Source: Holothuria scabra (taxonomy: Eukaryota > Echinodermata > Holothuroidea > Aspidochirotida > Holothuriidae). From it: a stretch of 64,000 nucleotides of DNA. The translations under genes were made by a program, and so were the position numbers. The DNA is taken from positions 50,781,000 through 50,844,999 of the forward strand of contig CM074185.1 in NCBI GenBank assembly GCA_037179385.1, given 5' to 3'. Below are positions 1 to 12,295 of the stretch, in pieces. The notes under the pieces are model-generated. The model did not search any database, was not told the origin of the DNA, and saw nothing but the letters and a program-made list of their open reading frames with translations. Each line of letters starts with the position of its first letter. Positions within the stretch are counted from its first letter, which is position 1.

Positions 1-2397
1 TGCCTGCTATTGTCTGACCTTTGAAGAAGTTAAGTATCTGCTTAAAACCCTGGATTAAGGAGCAACATGCATTGGGCCCCCACAGAAGGGAAATGTCTAG
101 GTGTGCCCTTGCTGTAAATGTTAAATGTCCTATGCCCATGTGTATTAAATGGAAGATAAAAACCTGAAGACTGTAATACAAGAATTGTAAACTTAATTCC
201 CCTTCTAGTGTTGAAAGTAAAAAAGAAACATTAGACTGTGTCACTGTTGGAATGAAGCTTCTACTGTACACATGAATGCGATTGTCACACATCAGTGATC
301 GATATCGGATCTCACTGTGATCAGATTTTTATGAGTTGAAGGTATTTGAGTTTGAGTTAACAATGACTATATGCCAGGCTTCATGCTTCAGCTCTTACGG
401 GGCAAGGCCATTTGGCCTTGGTTAAGCTTCAATTTTTCAGGGCATCAAGGCCATTATTCAGAGCATTGAAACCATTTTCATTTCTGAACCAACGTGCACC
501 AAGACCATTTGAAAAAAATGCATTGAAATTAGCAAACGCAATAAATATATATGTTGTATATTTAAAACAATTAGCATGGCACAGATGCCCCATACACTGA
601 AGGCAACATGCTTTGGCCTTGACTTTTAGTCATTTTATCAGCATACAGGGAATATACAAAGTCAATGACAGCCATATGGCCGCCATTAAAATTTTTAGAC
701 CTGCTATGAATAGTGTGTGATAACTGTCTGTGAATGTGTCATCATAAAATAATAAGGTTTGTTATGATTGTGATGGGCCTGTTATGCAAATCATATTTAC
801 ACAGTCTGGCGAATTTTGAGGTTTTTTCAGACTGGAAATGCAGAAGATTTTAACTAAAACTCACAAACATTGAATCATTTTACTCTCCCATACCACTGTA
901 ATGTTATACCTCCACTCAATAGCATTTCACTACATTTGTTTTGATTTTCGAGTGTTAAAGTTTACATACAGCTACATTTTAAATCAATAAAGAACTTGAA
1001 GCAGTGCCATAGATCCAACATAACTGTTGTTACAAATTTATGCAAACCTTTGACCTTTTCCTCTAGTCTGGCTCCATAAAAATTCAGTTGTAATTTGAAT
1101 GCATGAAAGCAATTTATGTTAATGGTGTCACTTTACATTAAAATTCTGTAAATTTTAAGATTAAATTGAAGAAAAATCCCATTTCTTTCAATTTAGTGGA
1201 TTTAGTGACAAAGTTTGCGGCAAACTTACAAGGAGATATATGGGTTTTAAAATTTAAAACTATCTTTTAATTTAATTGACATTTAATTGTTCTTTTGTGT
1301 TGTATTCATGACATCACCACATACTAAGGCATGCGCACTTGTTTATGATTAGGAACATTTTCTTGATAGCAGCAGTTACAGAAGACCTCTGAAATATTTT
1401 TTGCAAACCTCAATCATGTGCAAGTGTCATTCAGATCCGTTTACTTTGTGTTGGTTAAGCCTTGAGTCCTCTCTTTGCAGTAGGCTTTCTTTCGTAAGCT
1501 GGGAATAACTGCTTGCAAGAGAGGGTTACATAGAAGGTAGTTATCAGGGCTTGCAGATTCCTAAACAATTGTTAATTTGTCACATTTCTGTACATGTGGA
1601 CCAGCATTAAATGGCAAAAAAGTTTCAAATTATTTCAACTTCTTCCTCTAAATTCTGACATATATGATGTCATGAATTATTCAGGAACAAATTGTCATGG
1701 TGGGTGTAACTACACTGTTTACATAATCATATTTGAAGTTGATTACATTTATGGTTGTACAGGACATCAGAACTTGGGGGCTGCAGCCACCCCAATGGCC
1801 AAAACCTTGTTCAATCAAGTGCGTTTTGGTGCCTCAGTCGGCAGGACATTATGCCCTGGTTGAGGATCTGGAGTATGTCAGGCAAAAGATTACAGCAAAA
1901 ACATAGCCCTCTAACAGTATTGCATGTATTAAAATGCATATAGTCCTGGAGACAAAACTGAAAAACAAATTTCCCCCTTTTGTTTGAAAAATGAGAGAAA
2001 AAAACTTTGCCAATAAGGCAAAAATTTGATGTTTAAGGGTGAATGGTAGAGGCGGAGATTTTGTACTTATATCGTATCATGAAAGCTGTTTCCCTCTCAG
2101 TGAAGAATGCGATTTGTGCAATGTAGCTGGTATATTCTTTACAACTAGAGTGAAATTCCTGTCATTAAAATTTGGATGTTTTTAAATACATAAGACCAAA
2201 TTTCTCTACCTGGCAAAAGGTCAAAAATCCTTAAGAATGACTATAGCACTAATATCATTTCAAGAGTTGACATTTAGGAAGATATCCATGATCTTAAGAC
2301 AAGCTCCTTTGACCTTTCTTAATGATATGGATGCTTCCTGTGCTTGCCTTTGTTTGAATGTTAAATAGCTGGGTCCAAGGCTTACACCAACACATCT
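1..2397. other. non-coding sequence upstream of first visible RGS exon
   Basis: AT-rich sequence with only short chance reading frames and no recognisable protein domain. It could be an intron of the RGS gene (if a 5' exon lies before the window) or 5' flanking DNA. I see no convincing promoter or exon. Confidence 0.5.
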
Positions 2398-2594
2398 ACA
2401 ATCTTGGACAAAACTGTTGGGACACTTTGCCATAATATTCTTAAATTTTAGTTCAAAGGCTTACATGCTTACCCTCCCCCGCTCCCCCTTTCAATGTTGC
2501 GCTGAAAGATTGACTGCATGCCGTGAATAGGCTAACTGTGGTCAACATTGCGAAGGGGAGGGGGGGTGTCCCAAGGAGTTTTGTCCAAGATTGT
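2398..2594. mobile_element. MITE-like inverted-repeat element, copy 1
   Basis: A 197-bp element starting ACAATCTTGGACAAAACT and ending with the inverse complement AGTTTTGTCCAAGATTGT. A second copy of exactly the same length lies at 3751-3947 in the same orientation, with about three substitutions between them. It has no coding capacity, which fits a non-autonomous DNA transposon. The flanks show no clear target duplication, so the superfamily is unknown. Confidence 0.85.
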
Positions 2595-3750
2595 CTGAGA
2601 TCCACGCGTATTATTTACGAGAACAAATTCAATAGATAATGCTTCATTTTTCGGGCAGACTTTTTCGGAAAAGTTTTTTTCGGAGGCTTATAGGTCTGAG
2701 GATTTTAGCATAAAGAGTTAATAGCATGAAGAGTTGTTTTAATGTGTTGTTTGATTCATTTGTATACATTTATTTAGAGTCGGGACGATAATAAAGAATA
2801 GACTGTTGCAGGTATTCTTGGGGAATTTGCATCTCGTAAGCCATGGGCAGAGGTACGGGCAGAACCCCTACCAATTCCTCCTCGTAATACAGATGCAAAA
2901 CCAATTAAAAAACATGTTTAAACTTGGAGGAGGCAATTTTAGAGCCAATAATTTAACATTTGAAATATGGAAAGAGACTTTTGAATATTTTCCAGGCCCG
3001 GGTAATCGCCAGGATATGTTCTATTCCGATAGATACTATATATGTACATATACATATAACCAAAACAATTTCTTGGATAGAAAAGTCTGACTCCTATTGC
3101 AAACTGGTGTTAAGGAGACGAGATTTTAACTGAAAGAGCGCCACAATCTACCATGGAATGTAAGAGGCACATCTGAGATCCAAGCTTTTAAAATATAATG
3201 ATGGTAGATCGTTAGTTAAGGCTGGTTTTTGGCATATTTTGAAGCAAATTACACCCCTGTGACTCCATTTTTCACGTTAAATGAAACTGGTTACCCCTGC
3301 CTTCTCCCTCTTTAAACCGAAGCAATTTCATTGCGTTTTGCTTCCAAATTTGCTTTCAAAATAAATGGTAGACCGTTGGGTTAAACTTATCTTTCACTGC
3401 TGGTCTCGTCAAGTTCGCATGTACGGCATATTTTTTCTTGAGAAAACACGGTAAATTACGTCCAAATGAAGTAATAATAGGCAGGATATATCAGTGCCTC
3501 TGCTCTTCAAAATGCACTTATCAGGTAACACTTCACTGTTTTGAACAAACTTAAAATACATAAAACACGAACATTTTTTCACTATTCTTTTTATTTTAAG
3601 ACAGTGTAAACCGAACACAAGTCACTGTTGAGAACAGCTACATGAACGACTGGGTGCTTAAATTATTCCCTTTTGCAAATCAACCCATCAAGACAAAATG
3701 ACGCTTTCTACTGTGTGACGCGAGTAGTTCTAACTTTCCGAAATTCTCAG
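2595..3750. other. non-coding spacer between two MITE copies
   Basis: AT-rich sequence without convincing coding signal. The reading frames at about 2806-3090 and 3409-3618 show no domain and no splice support. Confidence 0.5.
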
Positions 3751-3947
3751 ACAATCTTGGACAAAACTGTTGGGACACTTTGCCATAATATTCTTAAATT
3801 TCAGTTCAAAGGCTTACATGCTTACCCTCCCCCGCTCCCCCTTTCAATGTTGCGCTGAAAGATTGACTGCATGCCGTGAATAGGCTAACTGTGGTCAACA
3901 TTGTGAAGGGGAGCGGGGGTGTCCCAAGGAGTTTTGTCCAAGATTGT
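3751..3947. mobile_element. MITE-like inverted-repeat element, copy 2
   Basis: Second copy of the 197-bp element at 2398-2594, same strand and same ends (ACAATCTTGG / CCAAGATTGT). The near identity implies recent transposition or a recent local duplication. The flanking sequences of the two copies differ, which favours two insertions. Confidence 0.85.
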
Positions 3948-4424
3948 AGCTGGCAAATATTTTAATTGGTTTTAGTATTTGTTCTAGTAAAGGTGTGTCT
4001 TTGCATTTTACAGATTAAAAATGTTCCAAGAATACCCTTAATTTGGTCATTAACAGGATTTAGAGGGTTTCACTAATACCAGTATTGAAACAATGCAGCT
4101 TCACATCAGCTGTTCAACTAGATCTAGATCTGTCCTTCATGCAAATGCTTTTAGTACACGTTATTGGATGCTCAACAAACATTAGAAATGCTGTGGAGAT
4201 GCATGCTAGTTTATGTGACTTTTGGGTATTTTGATTCGCTGTATGCAGATTCTGTGTTGAGACATATTAAGGGATTGAAGTTTTTTAATGTGTATTGCAT
4301 TTTATAATCACTCTGAAATGTAATCATATGGTTATCTGAGTCCTGTAGCCAGCATATTATATAGATCAGGAACATAAATTTTGATGGGATTAATGTGCTC
4401 TTAAACTGCCTTCCAAATGTGGAT

Positions 4425-4660
4425 GTACACTCTAAAGAGTGAAATTCTTTTTAAAACAAGTGTGGTGCAGAGCACATCTTAGAAAGAGTAAATTTTCACC
4501 AAGTGGAGTGAAAATTCACTCTAAAGTAATCGATATTTCACACACATGGAATGAAGCATGCATGATATCTGCTCTGTTTGAAGTGAGTTCACTCCACGCC
4601 AGGAGAAATTCCCTCCCACTTCATCCTTTTCAGAGAAAATTAAACAGGGTAATTAAATAG
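4425..4660. repeat. diverged interspersed repeat with GAGTGAA/TTCACTC motifs
   Basis: Rich in short inverted motifs of the type AGTGAAAATTCACTCT and GTGAGTTCACTCC. A related but clearly diverged sequence lies at 40800-41085, sharing the motif pair and overall order. It ends about 85 bp before the splice acceptor of the first visible RGS exon. Class unknown. Confidence 0.5.
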
Positions 4661-4745
4661 GGTATAATGAAAATTTAGTTTTGAGGATTTTTCAGCTCAC
4701 AGTTTACTTCATTGAGATGCTTGTAAATCTGTGCTCCCTTTGCAG

Positions 4746-5465
4746 GTAACGGAATCTCCGCGGCATGAAGAAAAATGCTTCTCCCAGAAAAATATGTCTT
4801 GTGCCATGGAAAGCAACAACAACAGTAATGCAGAATCTAACCATTACTCCAGGTTACTTGGTGAGAATATGTCGTCATCAGAGTGTAACGGTCCTGAAAG
4901 CGGAGACAGAAGACTCATAGCCTTACCACAGTTAGAACTAGAAACAGCTGACAAATGGTCTCAAAGACAGCAAGATGATTATTTGATGTCGTCTTCTTCA
5001 CCGGAAAATCAAAGTAACAATTCTCCTTCTCATGCCATTGATCCATCCTTTTCGGGTGATGAACTTCTCGACCTTCAAACCTCCTGTTCCCCAGAGGATG
5101 TAAACTTATCGCCAGTACACCACTCCTATTCACATTCACACAGCCGTTCCGTAGTGCAATCGACACAATCCACTCCCACAGTGTCTCATAGAGAGAGTTT
5201 TAAAAGGGCAAAGAGTGCACCTTCCATTTCTCCGAACTCGCCTATGTCACGATTGGTCGTGAAGCACCCTGAAAAGAAACTTGTCAGAAGGCAATCCTCT
5301 CCTCCAGGTGCTCTGAACAAAGAGAACAATTCACTCTCAATTGGAAGTAAATTTAGAAGGACAATTTTTAAACGAATAACGGGACATTATAGAGAGGATA
5401 GCTCAAACAGTGTACAAACAGTTTCTTCATACCGAAAGGAAAAAGATGTAAAGGACGGGAAAAAG
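4746..5465 (+). CDS. RGS: RGS protein, Ser-rich N-terminal coding exon
   Basis: Internal exon of 720 nt (240 codons, phase 0 at both ends). The acceptor is CCCTTTGCAG before 4746 and the donor is GTAAGT at 5466. The encoded region is Ser/Asn-rich and looks disordered. Two basic sites fit the R-x-x-S-x-P pattern of 14-3-3 mode-I ligands: RAKSAP (exon residues 154-159) and RRQSSP (181-186). A His/Ser run (HHSYSHSHSRS) lies near residue 125, LLDLQ (107-111) resembles a clathrin box, and a cationic patch (SKFRRTIFKR) near 201-210 could touch membrane. In-frame ATGs occur at 4794 and 4806; the second sits in a good Kozak context (GCCATGG). The protein may therefore start here after a 5' UTR exon, or the frame may continue from an upstream coding exon. 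Assignment to the RGS gene rests on phase continuity with the downstream exons, not on a domain in this exon. Confidence 0.8.
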
Positions 5466-8400
5466 GTAAGTGTCCACCACTTTGCTGGAGACAGAAATGA
5501 CCAAGCTAAAATTTGTCACTTTCCAAAATTGGTATTAATTATTTAAAAGGGGGCAATCACAGTTTAAAAGCAAATATTACCTTTTGTACTTTTGTTCCAC
5601 TGCTTAATTCGTAATTTTTCCTTTTTTGATAGATCATTTATCAGAATCAACAGACATTGGAGAGGTCTTCAAGTGAGGAGAAAAGTTAATGCTGTTATCA
5701 TTATTCTTGTATGGGAACATTTTTTGCAACATTTTTTTTTTTTGGGGGGGGGGGGCTGTAAATTTTACTTTTTTCAGCAATGTTTTACTTCTTATCTGCA
5801 GAAGACATCTATGGGAGGGTTACTTACATGTCTGTGTTCTGATGAATCCCTGACACTTTCATCCTTACTTAACCCTCATTAATGACCTTTATGCAAATTG
5901 TCAGAGTTTCCAGAAATCAGACAAAAGAGAAGTGCAAAACTAAGAGTAGGTACTAGGGAGTGAACATTCTAGTGGATGAAAGTTGAATGGGTGAAGGAGA
6001 ATGGGTATCCAGAGCAAACTGTTGGACCACCCTCAGCCATTTAGTTGTACTGTATGTTGCACCATTTCAGAAAACCTTGTTCCATCCACCACCTTCAAGG
6101 ATGGTATCCATGCACCCTCCACCCTCGGATTACAACACCCCAATTTGGCCTTATTATCCCTAACTTTGTGGGGGTGGGGAAGAAGCCGTTTTCAGTGATG
6201 TTTGGTCAAAATTCTAATGCTTCCAGGGAACCACTTAGGACAATTTTGTTGATTATGTGGCCTCTCTGTGTATTTATCAGCCTTGATTTAAAATGTTGGA
6301 GTAAGGTGAATGATGTAGTGTAGTTGGTTGGAGATATTTTCTACATTGCCCCTCATCACCTCCTATACTTGACATGTGGTGTTCATAGAAATAGCTATTA
6401 TTGGCAATTACCATTAATCACTTCATCTTGTTAGGAAATTTTCACTAGTGAGCCCAAACTTCAAAATTGGGCATGATAATGACACTGTTCTTTAATCAGA
6501 GTAAATATGCTTGTGCTTTTAAAATGTTGTAGTAATTTGCCTTGGGTGCAGCTTGCAATTTGATATTTCTTACCAGGCACATGTTTTGATTCTGGTTCAG
6601 TAGTAGTGAAGAAAACAAAAACACTCTATAGATATATGGAGCAAATTTAGCAACTGTCTTTGATTTTGTAAGGCCCTCTACACAATTGAATTGCTCGGTA
6701 TGAGGACCTTTGTTTTGAAGAATGTAGCTGAGGAGTGGCCCCAGACATTTTAGTGCTCTTATATAAGGCATCCTCTTCACCAATGTGCCTCAGCTAGCCC
6801 TCCCATTCTCAGTATGTATGCAATTGCTTTATTTTTTTTCCTTTTTATAGGTCATATTTCATTCAAAATAGCTACAAATATGTACCAAACCTTACTGAAA
6901 TTTTCTTCAACAAAAAAGAACAGTCTGCAGAAAAAGTTAAACAGTTACATTGTGAATCCATGATAACAAGTTTGCCTGAAATGTCCTACTTCATCTTCTG
7001 TGTAAAAAAAAAAAAAAAAAAAAAAAAATAAAATGTGATTAATTTGTAATGTGAGGTATTTCTACACTCAATGGAGCAACACAGATTAAACGGAACATGT
7101 ATTCCCACTTGCAAATACAGGAATACTCGATGAATATTTAATGAACATCTCACTTGCATCGGTGCTTCCTGTCGTGAATGTTTGACCTCTGTCAAGTTCT
7201 TCAAAATCTTCCAGGTTTAATCAACCTTCGTGTGTGAATGCATATCTGTATCTAAATCTTTGAAGTGATATACCTGTCAGCTGGAGTTTGTATTCTTGAA
7301 AAAAAAGAAGCAGGTAGTCAATGTTTGATTATCTTTGAACGTAACATTTTGGAGAAAATTTATGATTGCAAAATTTTTGGAAGCAATTGTTTTGAGCACA
7401 GGTTTAAAAAGAGAAACTTTTACTGAAAAAGGTTGTCATTTTTATCAAACTGAATTGATTTCACCTCTGGGACAGATGTGAAAGAAATATGAGGACTGAA
7501 ATTGAAACTCCACTGCTGATACAGGACTGGTAGAATGAATATAATCCATGCAGGATAGTAGATTGATATACCAGAAAATTGTACATTAATCATTTTCATG
7601 TCAACTCCAGAAACACAATAGTTACAGTATATACTTCCTTCTGTGTTGTAAATGGTTGGCACCTTCTTTCAAAGAGGTTTCATAGGAGTTATAGTGCTGA
7701 AGTTACAGGGGATCATCATTAAATTCAACTTAAATTTTCCCAGACCCATTTTGTTTTCTTCACATACCAGTGACAAATGGTTAAAATTAGACAAACCCTA
7801 TTCCTGCATTAAAACTGTTTCATGAGTGAGTGTATAATTAACACAAGTTAAAAAGTTAAAATTTTGTGACCAAACACTTTTTCAAATTATGGAAAAAAAC
7901 CATTACAAGTCGAGACACCTCAATTTTAATTTTGGGGATCTCAGTCGTGACAGATGATAAACTTACAATTTGCATTATAGGGCAAGCATGGCCCAAATTC
8001 TTGGGGTCCAGGGGCAAAGTCAAACCCTTTGAAGGATATGCCAAATGTAAAACTCATCCTTCCAGCTAATGCATTTTGTAGCACTTTCAGTGTAGCCATC
8101 TCCATGTGACTAACAAGAACATATATTTGATTTTTACATGTTGAATCAATACTTCTCAAACATTTCATTTTCAAATCCCACTTTAGTATTTTTTAAGTGG
8201 GGTTATCTAATTTCCACTCCTACTTTCAGAGGCATAATAATATCACTAGATACAAAGCTTCTATTCCACTTGGATCAATTACACAGTGGATGGAGCAGGA
8301 CATTAGAGAATCGTTCCCATGAAGGGAGGACAAAATTACCTTCACCAGCTTCAAGGATTAAATCGCTAGATGTCACATTTTTGCGGTTAACTCACTTAAA

Positions 8401-8734
8401 GTGGCTTAAGGCTTAATGACGTAGTTTTCTCAGTAATACAAAATTATTCGCTGAAACTGAATTTCATGGATAAATTGACGTTAAAACAAATTTTTAACCA
8501 GAAAAATCGGTCTAGGTTTGGTGAAATTATAGCTAATTTTTACCATAAAAATTGCAACAAAACAATGGTCAGTTCCAGACTTACGTGCAGGGTAAATATT
8601 TGCTCTGACTCAATAAGCAATCGTTGTTATTAAATGACGTCCAAAAATTGGCCATTTCGTGCCCTGCTCAGCCAGTTGGTTCTGCACTTCTTCAAGGTGA
8701 GAGATTTTCTCATGCTCTATGCTCTAGTGGTATC
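5466..8734. other. RGS intron 1, first part
   Basis: Start of the roughly 26-kb intron between 5466 and 31640. It holds a poly-T/poly-G run near 5739-5755, a poly-A run near 7003-7027, and otherwise AT-rich sequence without supported exons or domains. Confidence 0.7.
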
Positions 8735-8922
8735 AGAGGTCACGTAGCCAATTTTGAAGTGCAGGGGCTAATCATCGAAGCGGCCCAGTATGTCCAATAA
8801 AATAAAGGCCGTTTAAGATGGCCCAAAATGCAGTTTAAAGCAGCCAAAATGGCCACAGCAAAAAAGTGCGGGGGCTAAAGCCCCCTAGCCCCCCTCCCCC
8901 CCCCGTCTCTGCCGTCCCTGGG
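8735..8922. repeat. GC-rich interspersed repeat (GGGGGCTAAAGCCCCC core)
   Basis: Contains a short palindromic core (GGGGGCTAAAGCCCCC) followed by C-runs. A related copy at 30930-31072 shares the order of motifs: GTGGCCCAATATG-like, then AAAATG, then GTGGGGGCTGAAGCCCCC. This looks like one end of a larger transposon family. Superfamily not identified. Confidence 0.55.
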
Positions 8923-10419
8923 TATATATGTTGTGGCTAGGGTTTACTGTAGCTGGATTATGTAAATGCATATATATATGCTTGGATATTATGTCTGTCT
9001 TTCCTCAAGTCATGTAATTTCACAAGAAAGGAACTCAAGTGAATTTTGAGAGGGTGCCAATTCATTATGCACTGGGCTTTTTAATTTTTTTTGTTATTCT
9101 GAAGCGGTCGTATTTAATTTTGTCTATTGCCTCTATTAGAAGCTACTCTTTACAGCTTGCATTTGAGGTGAGAACCTCTTACAGTATATGAAAACAACTA
9201 CTTCAAAATTTAACAGGCATGAACATGTATGTAAATAAATAAAGCAATTCTTACGACCTTTCAGTCTGGCAGGACTTCAGCCGTAGAGACATGCATCCCT
9301 TAGGCTTCCATGTCTCCTAGGTTAACATTGGTTGCTACTTTAGTGCAAGCTTTATAGTATCACACCGGAAAAGAGATGTGGCAAAAATAATATAGCCACC
9401 ATCCAGAGATGTGCTATGTTTCCTAGAAGCAAACTCAAAACTTGTTTACAATTGACGATTGATCCTGTCACCCAAGCATATTCAGCTACAATGTATTAAG
9501 AGGAGCCATGAAGCTTTAGCCTCTAACATATACAGTACTAGATGTGCAATGTTTGTAAAGCTTTCCTTTTCACTCAAGCAGTCAAGATCGAGACAGGAAG
9601 TCTGACAAACCTGACGCAGAAATCTCAACCCATTTCTGACAGACATGCCTTTTTTTTTAGCGCAAACAAGCTCAAAGGGCTGTTTGAGCTACTGTGATCT
9701 GCCACTGTCACTCTGTCTGTCCCTATATCCATCTATCTGTCTATCTTGTCTGTTGCCTTAAATGCTTTCAGGGGCACATTTGTTTATGAATTGTAAGGAA
9801 ACTTGGACACATGGGTCATTTAACATAGGTATACCTGTTGTGTTCAAAAAGTTGAGATCAAAGGTCATGTAGGGGTCATTACTGGCTGTTTTGTGGTTAT
9901 TTTTTAAAGTGTGTCTCCTCCCGCATATAGTGCTAAATATCCTTGAAAGTTGGCCACAATGTTCCTTATGTAGTGGTTGTTGAATCTTGTTGGTGGATTT
10001 GTTTATCCAAGGTTGTTCAAGGTCATATGAGGTCACAAGGTGCAATTTTTTTTTTATGGGTTGCTAATGCTTGGCACCTGTGAGAATAGTTACCACACAT
10101 GGCATAAAATTGACTTTGCAGGGCTTCTAGCTGATTGAATAATAATTGTAGCACCTTTTTGAACAATTTTCTTCCACCCCTCTATTTTTACTAGTCTCAC
10201 AAATTCAGCTTACTACATGTTTCCCATTGAAATGCACCCCCTTAAAAACTGTCTGTGTCATATGACACTGCTTCTAAACTAGCCTTGCTTGTGGAAGGGA
10301 TGAAGGTCACATTTCTTTGCTTGTGTTCAGGGAGAAAGCTTTTACTTACTAAATATTGTGTTCTCACAGCTAATAAGTGATGCATGTAGGGTGGGGTTGT
10401 ACCAGATTGTCCCAGACTA
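8923..10419. other. RGS intron 1, unannotated stretch
   Basis: AT-rich, with short homopolymer runs and a small CTATCTGTCTATCTTGTCTG pyrimidine-rich patch near 9729. No exon or domain supported. Confidence 0.5.
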
Positions 10420-10535
10420 TGATAACCCTGACTGGATGACACATAGTGCAGTATCATGTGCTTGTGTCTGTGACTCAAAGTGGGATTACCATGGTCCCAA
10501 ACTAAGCTAGCCTACATTTATGAATTTACAGCATG

Positions 10536-11380
10536 CATACCGTATTTACTCTATTAAACGCCCCGGGGGCGTGAAATTTTCATTAAAGGGGGCGTTTATT
10601 GGAGTCACATTTACGTGACTTTTCTCTATGCAAGTGCCCCACAACTTGTTTCTTATCTGAGCCCTTCTGATAAACTACTATGGCGTATTGGCCCATTTCG
10701 TTGTCAGCTTCACAATCAGTTGTGAGCTCCTCCCCAATAATCGGTAACCAAACTTTCCTATAAATATGGTAGCCACGAACAACACTGTGAACTTTGCAAG
10801 TGAGATCAACTTTCGCCGACATCTTGATATGTAACGTTACACACAGAAGTGACTTTTTTACGAGCCCGCGGCATGCATGCTGTGCACAGTATACAGCCAT
10901 GCCTCACGTTACTATACTGACCGGCCGGCTATACGCACGTACATACGGTAATTGCATAATAGTTACCGTGAGTAGCACCATGCACGTATGTATTAGCAGT
11001 ACATACGCGTTCACAGCATTTCACTGTTAAACAGTTTTCCTGTGGTGAATTTGGATTTTCATGTTAGGCTGTTCGGATAGGCTAGCGAATATTTTTATAC
11101 CTATGGTATGTACAGTACCACTTTCGAACCGCAAACGAAGCAGCACAGGTTCGCGGTATGTGATAGCTTGATGGATATCAACAGAAATTAGTTGCAGAAA
11201 CATGCCTTTTACTTCAGGATATGGGACTTTAGGAGATTTTGTGGCTTCAAGGAAGGACTATTTCATTTTACTTTTACCATATTGTCTTTGGAATTAACAA
11301 TTTCACTTTATGCAATGTGACGAAAAAGTTGGGGGGGCGTTTATTAGAGAGGGGGCGTTTAATAGAGTAAATACGGTATG
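10536..11380. mobile_element. 845-bp terminal-inverted-repeat element
   Basis: Begins CATACCGTATTTACTCTATT followed by AAACGCCCC and ends with the exact inverse (GGGGCGTTTAATAGAG, then TAAATACGGTATG). The matching arms are about 29 bp. Subterminal GGGGGCGTTTATTGGAG (near 10588) and GGGGGCGTTTATTAGAG (near 11333) form an additional repeat pair. There is no transposase. The interior carries an antisense HIRAN-like coding fragment. It is inserted in the minisatellite array. The superfamily cannot be assigned from the termini alone. Confidence 0.8.
10583..10822 (-). pseudogene. HIRAN-like domain fragment inside the TIR element
   Basis: From the methionine at 10822 the - strand encodes about 79 residues resembling a small invertebrate domain of HIRAN type (after HIP116/Rad5 N-termini; bound to DNA ends in known cases). 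The visible pattern is RGYHIYRKVW, then GEELTTDCEADNEMGQYAI, then VVGHLHRE. This fits the family layout of a conserved Gly-Glu, acidic residue plus Asn, Tyr-Ala, and terminal Val-Gly-His-Leu. The frame then runs into the transposon's terminal repeat and stops. A GTAAAT near the C-terminal end could be a splice donor, so this may be one exon of a captured or host gene. The domain call is from memory of the family pattern, not a search. Confidence 0.5.
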
Positions 11381-11850
11381 TGCTGATGATGTCTGTGATA
11401 CACAGAGTGGGATTACCAGTCCTATTGCAGACTATACTAACAATAATAGCATGTACTGTACACTACAATTGTAAAAGCTATGTAACACTATACTTACCCT
11501 GACAGGATGATACTACAGTATCATGTGCATCTGTCTGTAATGGAGAGTGGGATTACCTGCAGATTGAGCTCTCAAACTATGCTTCAACTGACAGAATGAT
11601 ACTGTACTACAGTATCATGTGCATCTCTCTGTGGTGCAGAGTGGGATTTCCTGCAGATTGAGCTCCCAAACAATACTTTAACTGACAGGATGATACTGTA
11701 CTACAGTATCATGTTCATCTAACTCTGATGCTGAGTAGGATTACCTGCAGAGTCCCCAGACTATATACTTATACTGACATGAGGAGTGAGGACATGCATG
11801 TTTGTGATGCAGAGTGGATAACCTGTAGAGTCCCAGATTAAACTCACATA

Positions 11851-12187
11851 TATTGTGATATATTTCAGTACAAGGATAATGGGAAACTTTCACCTGACCA
11901 ATGCTAAAGTTTTCTTTTTGTTTGGGAACCTAATGGAATAAAAAAACCATGCATAATCAAAATTTAAATTGCATCAGGCTTGATAGACTTGTGGAGCAAG
12001 ATGTGATGTTGGTTCAATTGTTTCTGCAGAAACAAAATTCATTGATTTCAATATATTCTGAAAATGTCCTCTTTCGGGAGGTGAAAACTGCATCTCAATA
12101 GCATACAGTACATAGTTTTCTTGAGATTTAGTGCAATATGGAACATCTGGGCTGTCATATTGGCACTCTACATTTCCTTCAATTAAG
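11851..12187. other. RGS intron 1, unannotated stretch
   Basis: AT-rich, no supported exon or repeat. Confidence 0.5.
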
Positions 12188-12295
12188 GGTTCCTGTGGTC
12201 TGGGGGTTGCAGAAAATGCCCACGGCATTTTGCGCCTCTCATAAGAGGCGACTAGAGGGATACCAACCTTGAACTTGAACCATACTTGAAAACGA
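12188..12295 (+). repeat. short interspersed repeat (AGGCGACTA family), copy
   Basis: Shares the order GGGGTT(GT)AGAA(T)ATGCCCAC, then CTCATAAGAGGCGACTAGAG, then CCTTGAACTTGAAC. Other copies lie at 23700-23876 and 42110-42239 (+), and at 47283-47465, 59916-60048 and 60930-61095 (-), with a fragment near 25745-25800. The variation between copies and their short length suggest an old SINE-like family. I see no Pol III boxes. Confidence 0.65.

Larger units (their letters stand above)
10420..11850. repeat. ~90-bp minisatellite array interrupted by a transposon
   Basis: Degenerate tandem units marked by GACAGGATGATACT, then ACAGTATCATGTGCATC, then CAGAGTGGGATTACCTGCAG. Unit starts fall near 10429, 11501, 11590, 11684 and 11775, so the period is about 89-94 bp. 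The stretch 10536-11380 is a foreign inverted-repeat insertion. Array sequence resumes at 11381 with GTGCTGATGATGTCTGTGAT, which matches the unit, so the array predates the insertion. Confidence 0.75.

Noticed and set aside
10420..11850. CRISPR-like array
   Set aside because: The units are contiguous ~90-bp tandem repeats without unique spacers, and the DNA is eukaryotic.
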